Below, one piece after another: positions 30,401 to 43,900 of a DNA stretch of 64,000 bases; within the stretch, counting starts at the first letter, position 1, and the number at the start of each line of letters is the position of its first letter. The stretch is from positions 319,428 through 383,427 of the forward strand of contig FYEU01000259.1 in assembly GCA_900188575.1 (NCBI GenBank), written 5' to 3'. A model generated the notes under the pieces. The model did no database searches, was not told the origin of the DNA, and saw only the letters and a program-made list of their open reading frames with translations. The position numbers and the translations under genes were made by a program. This stretch comes from Geosmithia putterillii (taxonomy: Eukaryota > Ascomycota > Sordariomycetes > Hypocreales > Bionectriaceae).

Positions 30401-33400
30401 TCAGAGGCAGAGGCAGAGGCAGAGGCGGATGCAGACGCACCATGTAGGACTGCTTTCTTTTTCCAGAGTTTCCTACATGGCACATCCATGGCACATATGG
30501 CACATCCATGTCACCAGTGCATCCCCCCCATGCAACCCCATGTGCAGCCAAGCAGCGTCCACATGCCCACCACCACTCAGCAGCAACCACCCACCACGAA
30601 GGAGACGTGCGAGTCCTCTGGCTAGGACTTGGCTCCGGTGACCCCGGGTTGTCTTCGGCGCGCGCTACCACACGAGTGGTGATGATGTACGAGCTGTGGG
30701 AGTGCTGTAAGTATGCGTGCAGGTATGTATGGTATCCGGCCGGCAACCTCCCGTCGCATGGCTAGCAGCGGGACGATGTGCTTCTTCCCGTGCATTGCCA
30801 AGTGTGCTGTCCGCCTGTCCGCCTGTCTGCCTGCCTGTCGACCTGTCTGTCTGCCTGTCTATCTGTCTATCTGTCTGTCGGTCCTGCCATCACACGGCAC
30901 TCTGCATCATTGACAGCAGGTGGTGCGTCGGGAGGATTGCTTCCCGGCAAGGTGCGACGGTCATGACATACGGCCCACAGGCCACGGGCCACGGACCACG
31001 GATGAGTATCAAAGTGTGCTCTGGGCGGCGCATACTCACACACGTACTCTACATGGCAACCGGTACTCCGTAGTGAGTGCCTGTGTGCATGCCTCTCCTT
31101 GGTATGCACAGTGAGCAGTTGGGCGTTCTGGCTGCACTTGAGAGCGATACGTCCTCGTCTGGTCTCGTATCACTCGTAGGGTTTCCTCCGTGTACGCGTG
31201 TACGAGAATAGACGCCGCGTCTCCCTTCTGGACCCTTGCCTGGACCAGACTGCTGTCTGTCTGCCCGACGGATGACCGACCATGAGTGACTAGACTAGCC
31301 GTAAAGTATGGAACAGAAAAGCCACGATCCCATTCATCGTACGAGCACATCTGTCAGTCAGTCAGTCAATCAATCCTGCAGTTACATGGCGCGCGCCTCT
31401 TGCAAGGGACCAAGGGACCAAGAGACCAAGGGGGGCGTGTGTGTTCCTACGAGTATTGCCATAGCTCTAGACCTGTCAGGAATTCCCGTCGCGTTGGCTC
31501 GGGAGGGTGTTTTCTTTCTTTCTTTGGTGTTGGCGTTGGTTTTACTTTTTGGGAGACGATTGTACGTCCATTTGCATCGTCATGTCCCAATTTACGTTTG
31601 ACTTGTCTCGCATATGCTGGGGTTGCTATAGTAGGTTGACTTGATATTGCTATACTACTGCTCGTACAGAGCATGTATTGCCATTTTACGTTTGCTTGGT
31701 CCCTTGTCTTGTGTCTCTGCTGGGATGCTGTTGCTGGGATGGTGCCTGTCTTGAAGCCCATTTTGCTTTTGCTTTTTGACCATCATCTCTTGGCTTTTAC
31801 TTTTTTTTTTGCAGTCGCGTTGCTTTTTGGAATATCCTATAATTGCTATTTCCTCTCCCTACAGACCCCCTCCCCATCAATCAACCCATGTTCCGATCTT
31901 GACGACGTGGGTCGAGAGTTTGGAATCGCGCGGGGGTTTTTCTTTTTTGTTCTGCCTGTACGAGGGTTATGAGGATAGATATTACGCCTCTTTTGCGATC
32001 TGGACGTTTTGAGTCTCGATGTTGGCCCCTGGGACTGTGATGTACTCTGTACTCTGGATCCATGCAGAGTAGAACCATCAGCCTTACTCTAGTCAACCGG
32101 TACAAAGTACAAAGCATTACTCCGTACAGAGTGCTTTACTCCGTACAGAGTACTACTACTTGGTCCTCTGCGTTTACCGTTGGAATCGCCATGTACTCTA
32201 CCGTTGGGACTAGCGGCGCTAATGGGCTGGATGGAGGGAGTGCGAGTAAAAAGACGTGTGTACTATGACAATTCCCCCATTCCACCTTTTAGACATGCTT
32301 ACCAGGACAATGAAGGTTGTTACAGAGGATTAGCAAAGTACTACGTAGAGACGTAGAGACGTAGAGACGTAGAGTAGGCGACGGTGTAATACGGACCCTC
32401 CGTTGCTCTGGTCCAAGACGATACCCAATCTGGCAATTCTAACAGTCGGTTATACGGAAGTAATAACGACGGGATGCCGGCGGGAAACCTTGTTCTCCAC
32501 GAGAGGCAGTTGGACCATGCGTATGAGCAGGAGGAGCATGTCACCGCTCACTTATTAGAGTCCAGCGTAGTGTACGTAGTGTAATACGTAGTGTACGTAG
32601 TGTAGTGTTGGTGGACAATGGCGAGGTGGTCAACGGATGGGGACTAGCGAGGGGATCATTTCCACGGAGATGCCATGCCATGGACTCGGGCTCGGGAAGT
32701 AATTATGGGGTATTGGGAATCGGATGCGCGGGTTGATTGACGTTGATGGATCTGCGACGGAGTACGGATACGGCGTGTTGGTTGAATTCCGTCCGTCCTT
32801 GTACCGTGCTTTGGAGTGAAGTTTGTACTCCGTACCCTGTTATGCTTGATTCCATGACGGTTGCGTTTCTACTACCCAGTACTCCGTACTGGGACTCTGT
32901 ACTTTCTTTTTGGTAGTCTCATACACATGGCCGTGCGAGTATGCAGTATGGGTGGTTTCTCATGTTGGTTGCCCGGTTGCCCGGTTGCCGTGGATGGTCT
33001 TGAACGGATGCCTTTGCGGGTTATCCGTCCGTCTCTCTGTTTGCTTTGCTTTGCTTTGCTTGTTTGCTTTGCTTTGCTTATTCCCTGTGTTCTGCTCCTC
33101 TGCTCCTCTTTACTTGCTGTACTCCATGATATTGCCTACTCCCTACAAGAGAAGAGATTACTCAGTCGTACAAGGAAAAAGAAAGGCCATCAACTCAAGA
33201 CCAGACTCAAGGCTCAAGTGCAGATGGCAGATTACTTGTGGCTCTTCATCCTTTCTCGTACAAGCACTTGTACGAGTATCCATGTCTATTCTTTCTTTTT
33301 GTCTCTTCTTTTTCATTCTGCATATGTCTACGTGTCTTCTGCGGCTGTCGCTGTCTCCTGTCGCTGTCTCCTGTCTCCTGTCTCTTGTCACTGTCTGCAT

Positions 33401-36400
33401 CTTCCCTCCCGTCCCGTCCGTGTATCTGACTGGGCCTGTCTCCATCTGTCTGTCTCCGCCTGCTGTCTGTCTGTCTGTCTGTCTCCATCTATTATGCAGT
33501 ATTACAGAGTAGAGCACAGGTGCGCACAGATAGATGCGCTGTCTCTTCTGCATGTCTTCTCTTCTCCTTCTCTCCTTCTCCCCGCCCATATTCCTTTTTC
33601 TATACCGACTTTGTCCTTGTCTACTCCGTACTCCATACTGCACTCCCTACTCTGTATTCTCCTGTTTCTACGTATACCCGTGCTCTCCTCTCTACTCGCA
33701 CTCTTTCCTTTGCCCGGATCCTCATCGTCTCCCCCGACCCCCATCTATCCACCTCATCTCTCAAAGTCCCCATCCGTCTCATCTCATTCATCCACCCATC
33801 TCATCTCATCGCCATCTTGCATCCGCTCCGCTCCGCTCTCATCTCATTCCTCCCGCTGCATCTACTGCATCTGCATGTCTGCCTTGTGCCGTACGTGCAT
33901 TACTACTCTGTCCTCTATACGGAGTAAACTCCATATTATGTACAAAGTACGAATATACAGCGTAATACTCCGTAGTCTCCGGACTCCGTAGTCTCCATAG
34001 TCCTTGCCTCCTTACATTGATGCCTTGCTTGATGCCTTGCCAGACAGACTACAGGCTAATACAGGCAGACTACTCCGTACAGACTTCCGTAACAGACAGA
34101 CTATACAGATCTGCATTATTCCCATTCTTGGCATTCCCGTATCTCCTGCTCACAGTCGAGCATACTCCCACGGACTCCCCTCCGTAGTCTACTCCGTTCT
34201 CAACAGCATACTTCATACCGGATCCGTAATACTTTGTACTTGGTAGTCTTCGTACTTGATAGTCTTCGTCCTCGTAGTCTTCGCCGTACAGCCTTGGCAC
34301 TCCACTGAGCAGGTTACATCGCCCCCCGGTGACATTGACACTGACGCCCATGACTAGGTCCGACCATGGATGCCAAGGTGTCGCTGCAAAGTATATTCTT
34401 CCGGGTGTGTTGATGCATCTCGAGTGAGTCGCCTCCTTGCCTGCCCGCGATGTACAAGTCGGTTCATTCGTTCCGGTTCCATCTCGCTCGCTACCTCGTA
34501 ACCGACCAACTAGTCTCTCGTTCCGTTCCATCTTTGCCTCATCCTCATCTCACCATACTCCGTTGATATGCGTGTATCGTATCCTATATCCGCGTCCCCT
34601 TTGAAAAAACGCACTCCCCTCCATCTCATCTCGCTTCTCGCTCTTCTCTAGTTCCGTCAAGTCGCTCTCTAGCTCCATCTCCAACATACGGAGTATACCC
34701 TTCACACCTTTCGCTAGCTCCATCTCCCGCGCCTCGCTCCCCGATTATGACATACTGACAAAGCAGACAAAGCCCACACACCACCACCTGATCTACATCT
34801 AGACCCGACTCTCGGAAACAAAAAAAAAAACACAAAAAAGAACACAAAAACAAATTACACTTTGGCGCCGCCGCCCACTCTTCCGACCACTCTGACGCAG
34901 ACGCGCGAGTACCGGCCCCAACGTAACGGTCACGGCGGCCACCCGAGGCGCCCTTAGCAAATCTAGTCCGTAGCAGTAGCGCTGCGTACGGAGTAGTAGT
35001 GTCACCATATCCTCGGGTTCGGGCTCGCGGGTTTCGTTGGCGGCCGCGCATGGCCTCGCAAAGTACACACACACTCACACACACACACACACTGCCCTAC
35101 ACTGCCCTACCGAGTAATAGTACGCTATGATGCGGCGGGGCGTCCCTCCAACACCACCAACAACGCCTATAGCTCCGTAGGGATGAACGTTTGAATGCCA
35201 GCCAAGAGGGGAACCTCGGCAGCCGCCCAGCCCAGCCCAGCCCAGCCATGTGCATTCATACACGCGCACGCACTCACACACACTCACTCACTCACTAACA
35301 GAGCACTCACCACAGAGCACTCAGTGTCACTCACCGCAGAGTACGGAGCAGTAAGTACACACACACACACTAGGAAAAATAAAATGAACCGAACCCAATA
35401 TGGCACATTTACACTGACTGGACTGCATGGTAAATGAGGGAACTCGTATGTAGACCACTCTGTACATGAACCACCAACTCACTGTACTCACTGTACTCAC
35501 TGTACTCCGTACTCACTCACTAATGCTGTAAGACCCGTATTCTTCAGACGCCTCCATACTTGCCAATCTCTACGCTGTAAAGAGCCAGACTGGGCCCATA
35601 CGCCTTCTCTCAACACTGGACTCTCCAACACTGGACTCAATGGACCCGACGCCTCTCTGCAACACAGACTGGACTGGGCTGGACTGCAGACAGTGGATCT
35701 CCTCCCCCAAGACAGCACTCGTAAAAAGCCCTTGCAAGGCCAGATCCAGTCAGTCCCTGCCCCCAACAATATTGCCAAAGTCTAAATTGAACAAGGATAT
35801 GCCTTGTACAAGATCCCACCCAGATCCACATGTAGTCTGGTGGTTACAACCAAGTAGTGGACAGTTGATGTATGTAGATGAGAGTCTAGTGAGCAATAGT
35901 ACTGGACAGTAGGCGTTTGATGTTTTCGGAAATCGTCAGGGTAGATTTAGGTAAATGTATGACATGTAGATGCAAAGTAGATGCAACGTAGATGGATGTA
36001 GATGGATATAGGTATAATGTAAATGTAATTTGGTTTGTATACATGAGTCTTCGTAAGTCGTGTCTTTTGTCCTTTTTTTGCCCTTGTAAATAAAAAACAC
36101 CCCGTGACCGGTCCCTGTAGTAAATAAACATGGTGGTTAAGAAGAAGAAAAAAAGAAAGGTCAAAAGGTGAAAAAAAGGATAATCCCGTAAACCCGTGAC
36201 TCGTTAGTGTTAAACGCCCCCCTTCCTATGTGACCATCCTGGCCTTGCCTTGCCTGTTCCTGTTCCCAACCAGAACCCCAGAAAGTAAAGAACCCCAGAA
36301 CCAAAAAGAGTAGATAGTAAAAAAATTGTACAAAATCAAAACACTCGCTATAGTAAGCGGTAGGTAGAAAAGGGCTACACCAAGATGTGCCATGCCAAAG

Positions 36401-36480
36401 GAAAAGTGCGTGCAGTAAAATATTGCGGTCTTGTCGTGTTGTGTTGTGTGTGTTTGAATGTGGTCCAGTGTAGTGCGGTG
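24411..36480. other. 12-kb gene-free block rich in TACGGAGTA motifs
   Basis: I find no open frame with recognisable protein content, no splice-linked exons, no tRNA and no transposon. The block is dominated by short YRY-type motifs, mainly TACTCCGTA/TACGGAGTA and one-base variants (TACTCTGTA, TACTCGTA). Exact copies occur at 24461, 24557, 24564, 29271, 30375, 31064, 32118, 32137, 32826, 32880, 33622, 33918, 33966, 34071, 34687, 34987 and 35513. Local tandems: TGTGAC x4 at 25751-25774, TATGGAGCAT-type repeats at 25610-25684, CAGAGG x4 at 30402-30425, ACGTAGAG x4 at 32343-32374 and CTGT repeats at 33464-33482. The plus strand is pyrimidine-rich over about 33,000-34,700. Confidence 0.75.
32343..32374. 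repeat. 8-bp tandem repeat, four copies
   Basis: ACGTAGAG repeated four times without change inside the gene-free block. A related cluster of GTACGTAGTGTA-like units follows at about 32570-32607. Confidence 0.9.
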
Positions 36481-37987
36481 TTAGACACTGCCCCTGTCCA
36501 TGGCAGGGCCTCGTCGCCTCTCCATCTCGTCGTCAAAGGACGTTCCCTCTCCGTCGCTGAGGGCAGCCTGTGAACGGGGGTGCATGTGGCTGTGGCTGTG
36601 GGAGTGGGAGTGGGAGTGCTGGCTGTGGTGCGAGTGGTGGTAGTCACGCTCTGTGCTGGCCATCATCTTGGGTGCACTGATGGCGTCCGACTCGATCCTA
36701 GCGTTGGATATCATGGTTGGCAGTTGGCGCCGGCGGGCATTGATGAACCAGTTGGAGATTTGGTCTAAGTTTTGTTAGCGTCAATTTCCATGTCTTGAAC
36801 TTTAGTGCGCGAGGGAATGCAATGTAAGGGAAAAACTCACTCATCTGAAGTCCCGTCTGCCTCATGAGATCCTGCTTCTCATCCTCAGTGGGATACGGAT
36901 GCGACAGGTGCGCCATGAACCACGACCTGAGCTTGTCCGTCGTCTCCTTGGGCAGGTTCCCCCTCCTCTTACGCTGCTTGGCATCACCGCCCATGCCCAG
37001 GTGTCCCAGGTCAGGGTAGCGGGTGTAGTCAACAGAAGCCCTCGCGTAGTCGGCGCCCGCGCTGACGCTGCTGCCGCGCGTGTAAGACGCTGACGATGAC
37101 ACTGGCGTAGGGGCCGTGGCGGTCCCAGTAAAGGGCGTGCGGTCGTAGGCGTGGTGCGACGAGGCCTGAGGGTGCTGACGGTACGAAAAGTCGTACGAGG
37201 ACGGTGGGGCCGGCGGCGGCGGCGGGGCGTAGCGGGGGGAGTGGTCCGCTGTCATGGGAGGAGGAGCTGGGGCTGAAGGGTGGTGTTGGTGCGGGTGGTG
37301 CTGGTACGCGGGAGCAGCGTGGGCTTGGGGGTGAGCTTGAGGGTGAGCCTCGACGGGCCTGCTGGGAGGGAGGAGAGAGTGGACGATGCTTGGTCGAGAC
37401 TCGCTGACGGGCCCTCGGGGGTACGGCGAAGAGGCTGTCTCGTGCTGGTGCTGCTGCTCGGGGCTGTGGTGGCCGTGGTACATGCGGGGCACCTGCCTGG
37501 CACGCTCCCTCTCGACATCGTCGTCGAGCGAGTCCCTGCGCCTCTTGTGGTGCGAGACGGGCGAGTGCGAGGGCACGTACGACGGCGATGTGGCCAGGCG
37601 TCCTTGAGACGTCGAGGCGGGAGAGGTGTGCGAGGAGTGGGGGTGAGTGTTCACAAGAGAGTCCAAGTCAGGGAATTGCTGTCATGTGTTAGTTTGTTTT
37701 CTCTTGACTCGTAGTAACGAGAGAAAGAGAGGACGGAGGAGACAAACATGACGGATAGAAGGAAGAGAGATGCGGGACTGTCCAGCCTGCGAAGACGAGG
37801 CATAGTAGGTAGGGAACCTCGAGGGCGTCGAGTCCCACGGGTACTCCTTCTGGAAGCCCGTGTGAGGGGTTGGCGTGGCGGCGAGCATGGCCATTTCGGA
37901 AGTCTTCAGGGGAGACGAGTGCTGTCTCCTGTGGTATCGATGGGTGTTGTTGGTGTTGAGAGGTTGCCGCTGTGGGCTATGTTCCAT
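36481..37987 (-). CDS. TALE/KN homeodomain transcription factor
   Basis: Exons 37987-37748, 37678-36841 and 36764-36481; 453 aa. Introns 37747-37679 (CTAAC branch, ACAG) and 36840-36765 (GTGAGT...TTAG) join in frame. The homeodomain (about residues 311-372) reads KRRGNLPKETTDKLRSWFMA, then SHPYPTEDEKQDLMRQTGLQM-NQISNWFINARRR, with the three-residue loop extension and the WFINARRR recognition helix of the KN/CUP9-TOS8 class. Intron 2 splits the domain just before the recognition helix. The N-terminal ~300 residues are Pro/His/Ser/Ala-rich and disordered; the C-terminus has a Ser-His repeat (HSHSHSHSHSHMHP). Homologues in moulds control conidiation, hyphal form or metal response. It stands alone in a 26-kb motif-rich block, which suggests extended regulation (inference). 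Confidence 0.92.
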
Positions 37988-40900
37988 GGGAGGGGAGGAG
38001 AGTAGAGAAGTCGAGTGTCGAGTCGTAGTCGTTCTACTGTCGATGCTGTGGAGTCTTGTCGAGGTAGAGGCGTAGAGGTGACAAGGTGTGTCTTGTCTTG
38101 GTTGGTTGAGGTTGAGGTATGGACGTTGGGTTGGGCGTGGTGATGATGTTGATGTTGACGAGATCAGATGAAGGTGCAGGATCCACGAAAGGATATATAT
38201 ATATATGTATGTAGGTACTCCGTAGACAGTGCTGTATGTATAAGTCGGTTGTCGAAATTCCACAAGGACAAGAGCCAAGGTAGGTTGCAGGCCGACTGAT
38301 CTGCGAGACGGACGTCGAGATCTTATAAAGGAGCCCACCATAAGTGAGCAAGGGGGGGCGTATGCAAAGCCATTACTCCGTAAAGCCTCTGGCTATGAGT
38401 CCGTTGCAACTTGCAATGGCTAGGCCTAAAGAGACGCGGGTGTGCGAACAGAGGGCCAAGAGCATGGACCCGACGATCAACAAGCCACCCTCTCCAAAGA
38501 GCCGAGAACCACCAAGATGAAGAAGTGGGAAAGTCGACGTTGGAATCGAGCCGTTGAAAGGGGGTGTGTAGTTAACAGCAGGCTTGCGAGGATGAGTACG
38601 GAGCATGAGCATGCTACCGCAAACCAAAAGAAACTTGGGTACGTACTGTACCCGCGCGTGGTGACACTGGCGGGGGGGAGGGGTCGCATTGGGGGCTGGC
38701 TGACGGGCCCAAAGGGGGTGTGAAATAGTACGAGGGTACTCCCAAGTTGTACTCCGTAGTAGTCTTCGTAGACTCTCTTCCCCCGGGGTACTCGTAGTTG
38801 TCCAGGTCAAGGGCGTGTCCGTCGGACTAGCGACAGAGAGCGGCCGAGGAGAAGGAGAGAGCATGGATGGAGACCCCTGCAAGACTCGTCCACCCTAGTC
38901 CCAGCCGTCCCGGGATCCTGATTTATTTAGGAAGCCCACTGGAAAGATGAACGAAGGTTGGGTGCAGGTACTTTGGTCTTCGCCTTGCCCTTGGTGGAAT
39001 CCAATGTACCTGTTCCCTCGTGCATTGCTCTCTCAACGGCACAACACGACACCCACAGAGAATAGACACGCGCACACACACGCACACCACACACAAGGTA
39101 GGTACCTCTGCATGTACATACGTGGCATGGCCCAACAGCCGTTGTTGGTTGTCGTCGTCGTTTCTCCTTCTCCGTACGGCTGCTTCTGTTGCCGCTGTGC
39201 TTCCGTTTCCACTGCCAATACCGGGACGGCAGAGTCTGCGCATGGCCGTGCGTGCCAATGTCCAATGTCCATCATATGGGCCCGAGGGCTGCCTCGTAAT
39301 ACTAAGAGGTACTTGTGTCAATGTGTGCCCTTGGTGTGTGGCCAAGTACTCCCTACCCGTACCGTACCCGTACCCGTCTCGTAAGTACTCCAACCCAACC
39401 CAACCCAGAAAGACATAGACCCAGGGACGGGAGAGTTTGCCCATGTTTCGCCTTGTCAACCTCGCTGCTCTCACCGCCATCTATTTCTTGTGTCTGGGTC
39501 TGGGGCAGTTGACCTTGTCTTTGAAAATATCCCGTAGGTTTGTTTCTGCCGTGTGCTGTTGCCCTTGTATCATGGGCTTGGATGCTCAACTTACAGAGTA
39601 ATACTGTTAATACTGTTCTCGTCCGTCTTGTCAAGGGCAATTCGATACTCCGTACTGCTGACATGCTTCCCTCACGCCGACTCGGCACCGTCTGGTTTCG
39701 CGTTTCGCGTCTTCACCTGCAAGTTTGCCTCGCAACTTTCAACTTGGTCGACTCGTCAAGAGTCAAGACTCAAGCCTCTCCACTTGGCTTCGTTCCCAAA
39801 CAACCGTGGGCCGGGCCTGTCACCACGGCACTAGCACCAAACGCTAAGGAGGATCCATGATGCGGATGATACCGCTTCGCCGTCCTGCCGGGGTGCTTCT
39901 TCCGCGGCTTCGTCGTCTTCCCTGCCCTGGCCAGCATGTATTACAGCGTATAGCCACACGGAACCATACGCACTTTGTACATCATGGCCATCCTCGTCGG
40001 TGTTAGTGCATGCGTATTTTGCCGTGATGCATTTTGCCATGACGTGCCGCCACACATGGTGCATGCATTTCATTTTTCCCATGACGAGCCACGAGCCTAT
40101 GTGACAGACTTGTCAGCCTTGCTTCAGCTCGACACTCGACCTTTCGACCTTGGGCCTCTGTTCCCGTCCAGTGTCCATGGCTGTGAATGACGGGTGACAG
40201 ACTTTAGAATTGGAGGGGAGACGGGTGCTAGTATGGCCCATCATTCCATCATGTGTCGTATTACTCGTAAAAAGGACAGAGTAGTATTGTGCTGTACGGA
40301 GTACGGAGTACTTACAGCGAACAGCGTACTCGCACAGCGTCGAAAGTACCAGGTATTGGCGAGTAATACGTACTCGTACACAGCATACAGCCAGCATACA
40401 ACTATCCGTACTGCTCCGTATTTGCGTATCCGTAATTTCATCGTTGTATCCGTCTGTCGTCTCCCCCAGGGCCCCAGTTGCAGCCGCAAACAAAGTTGGA
40501 CGGCCGCCGGGCCGGCGGTCATTTTCAAGTCTCCGCCACGGTCGCAAGAAAATTCAATAATTCACAGTCAGGGTCGATCGCCGGTCGGTCGCGTCGCCCA
40601 ATGCTCAGAAGCATGTCCACAGCCAACCAGAGCTGCCCGTCGCATCATTCATCAATGACTGCTGTTGTCTCAGAGTCTGGCAGTTAACAAAGTCAGTCTG
40701 TGGCCGCAATCGACAAGGGAAACAGCCGGGTGTGCAGTGCGTGTTGCATGGGGAGGCAATAATACTCCGCGCCCTCGGTACGAATACACGTTACAGCGTG
40801 CATGCCTGTCTGCACAGAGCAATACTCGCCAAACGCAAAATGCAAAATGCAAAATTCTCGTGTCGAGGCCGGGCGAGGCTCATTTGACATTACGTCGGCG

Positions 40901-43900
40901 GTGCATCTTGATCCTCGGTACTGGAATTGGTTCCTGCATCGTCGACACCTCAACCAACCCGGGCCATATGCGCGGGTGGGATACGTCAATCGGGGCCAAG
41001 ATAATCTTTGAACCTAGTCGTGGCCCGTGGAACAAGGTGAGCGGGTGATCCAGCCGCTCGGGCGAGCATCACAAGTACCCTTGCTCCTGGGATAGTCGTG
41101 GGCCAAGAAGCCAAGCCTTGCCTGGTAAAGTCAGAGAGAACTTGGGTCCCTAGTGCCCTAGTTAATACCAATACGCCGTACAGAGTAGAATGCCTACCCA
41201 CGCCACGCCCCCCCAGGCTTCAGCCGTCTGGCAGTGGGGGACGTCCGAACCCCCTGAGCCGTGGGAGGCCGAGAGAGAGAGAGAGAGAAAGAAGGAATAA
41301 GTGCGCCGCGCCGGTATGGGGTACGTACTCCGTGGTCGCATCGTTAGCATTATTAGCATCATCCCGTAATACTTAATAATAGCGGTAGTTTCCCTGGGGC
41401 GACGGCCGGACATTTTTTCGACTTCTAGTTGTCCGACAGCTTGTCCGTGCTGCGTGGAGTAACCGGTTCGTCGCCAGGATTGTCAACAGTGGTACGACTA
41501 ACGGTTTCGCGGCGGTAAAACAAGAGCAGCAAACTCTGAACCCTTGTGGCTGTCAATATTCCTATGTCGGGTATGTCAGTACGAATATTGACACGCACGA
41601 CGCACAGAGTCGTAGTCTTGGAGTCTGTACGGAGTAATACAGCGTAGTATATCCGTCCCTCGTCTTAATAATCTGCAGACATACCTATATGCAGTACAGA
41701 GTGGTGGTCATGCATGTACCAGACATGCATGCATCACATTGTGTTGATGTCCTTGCCCGAGTCCTTCCCCCCCTCCCCAGATTGACTCGGTTACGTCGTA
41801 GTCGGCTGTAGACTGTACTCCGTACATTCTCACTTCGCAATACCTGCTGTGGTATTATTACTCGTACTCGGTAATAGCATGTTTTATGCCGCCTTGTTTT
41901 TCCTGCTTGGCTCGTGTGACAGCGGCCGCCGGGCGTGGGGAGGAACAGTCCTGGTCAACTTCACTTACTCGCGCATTCTTGGTAGGTATAGGTATATTTC
42001 CTACGGACGAGTATGGGGCAATGGGGCCGTGGACCATGCCATGGGCCATGCCATGGCATACTCCGTCTCCATATCCGTACTTTGACTCCGTACCGTACAA
42101 GCATAATACTCTGTACTCCGTAGGCGTACCGAGTAAAGTACGGAGTAGAATGGGGACCTGAGAGGGGGCACTGCTGACATGAGCTTGTCAGTTGTAAGGC
42201 AAAGATGCGATTGGCTCGTCAGGATGGAGCCATTGTGCAGGGGATGACCCCGACGATCACAGGTGTCAGATCGGGTCCCGAACATGAGTGTGCATGGGAG
42301 GTGGACCCTCGGCCGTTCATCTGGCACGCCCCGGGGGGTGTTTTTGGCGTGTTTGGCGTGTGTGTGTTGGTCCTTGACCCTTGGCCCCAGCCTTGGGCCC
42401 GGGTGCCAAGGGTGTGTACCCATTCACCCACCCAGAGCATTTGTGCGGCGGCGGTTCGCAGGAGCAACGACGTGTGGCGTGCGGCGTAAGTACGGCGTGC
42501 CTGAGAGATTTGGAGGAGGCTTTGGTGGGGGGCCATGGAGACCAAGGAGGGGAGCGTGGCCCGTGGTCGCACGTTGAGGAGCCGCTGTTTGGCTCTGCCA
42601 AGGCCGAGGCCTGGCAAAACGACTCGTCGCATACTTCTCATCATGACAGCCCAGGCGACAGCCCTGGCCTGCTTCTTTAATTCTGCGACGTGCCTTGGTG
42701 CCATGGGCCAATCTTGCATCAAGGCGCCTGCTGCCAATTGTTTGACAAGGCGCCTGCTGCAGGGACCGCCGTCCACGCCTGTCCACGACTCCATGGTCAG
42801 CCCGGGGTTTAGCGACAGGAAACCCGTCGCCGGTCGGCCGTCACTCCCCCGCACCCAACAATCGAGGGTTGGACGAGACGAAACTCGCAAGTACCAGTGT
42901 ACCCGCGTACCGACGTACCAGAGTACTACTTCGTAATAGTCTGTCAGAGTGCAGACAGAGTGAACTCTGCATCATCGCCCTGCCTCCGACCTCCTTGGTT
43001 CAGAGCACTCGTCCTCGATGTGGCCCGTCCTCTCAAAGTAGGGCGAGGGCGGTCAAGGAGCTTTGATTCTCGAATGCCGTGTGCTTTGTGCTTCTGCCAG
43101 CCTGCCACCTTTTCATGCTTGTCGCCGCCGCATGGCAGATTCCTAGACAGACACGGAATATTCTCCTAAAGCGGCCTAGGCGTGCATGCAATGCACTTGT
43201 GTCGGTTTTTTTCTTCTTTGCTTTTTCCCTCCTGTTGGACTCTGTTGGCTTGTTGCCCCGCCTCCTTCTTCCTGCTAGGCTGCTTCCTACTTCCCACGGG
43301 CCACGACCATCGATCAAGCTCCCGTGGGTCGTGGTTCGCTGACAGTTCTGGGGGGCGTCACACGACGGGCGGCAAAGGACGATTCAGCCCCAACCGTCAG
43401 GCCGTGCAGCATCTTTGTGTCATCATCTCGTGTCTTGTACTCGTAGTTGTCCGTACTCTGTACTCCGTACTCCATACAGAGTATTACTGGGGTCGTAGTC
43501 GTACGTCGTATGCTCCGTAAATCATTGTCGTCTCTCTATGTCGTGTCTCCTCTCACTGTCGCACAGGTCTGCGCAGGTCTGCACTGCAGGGGCACGGGGC
43601 CGTGTCTTTCGAGGTCCACGACTGCTAGTTCTGTCTCCTGTCTCCTGTCTCCTGTCAATCAAGATGAAATCCCGACCGTCATGCCGTCCTCAGGGTAATA
43701 CGGAGTACGGAGCTTTGTGTGCCTGTACTCCGTACGCTGCAATCTGCGTACCGACGGAGCATGAGCGGCCCAAGTCTGTCCGCCGCCGACGGTACGGGAC
43801 AGGGATATTGCTGGATCATCGGGGATGGTCCGTATTAAAACGGGGTACTAGTAATATGCGGCCGTCGTGTGAGTATTCGCAAGTACTCCGTACTCCGTAC

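Noticed and set aside
32861..33991. 376-codon plus-strand open frame
   Set aside because: Its composition follows the pyrimidine-rich DNA (Ser, Leu, Cys, Pro runs), with no motif, and it crosses simple repeats.
42219..42890. 223-codon minus-strand open frame
   Set aside because: Arg/Pro/Thr-rich translation typical of GC-rich noncoding DNA; overlapping frames on both strands are equally open.
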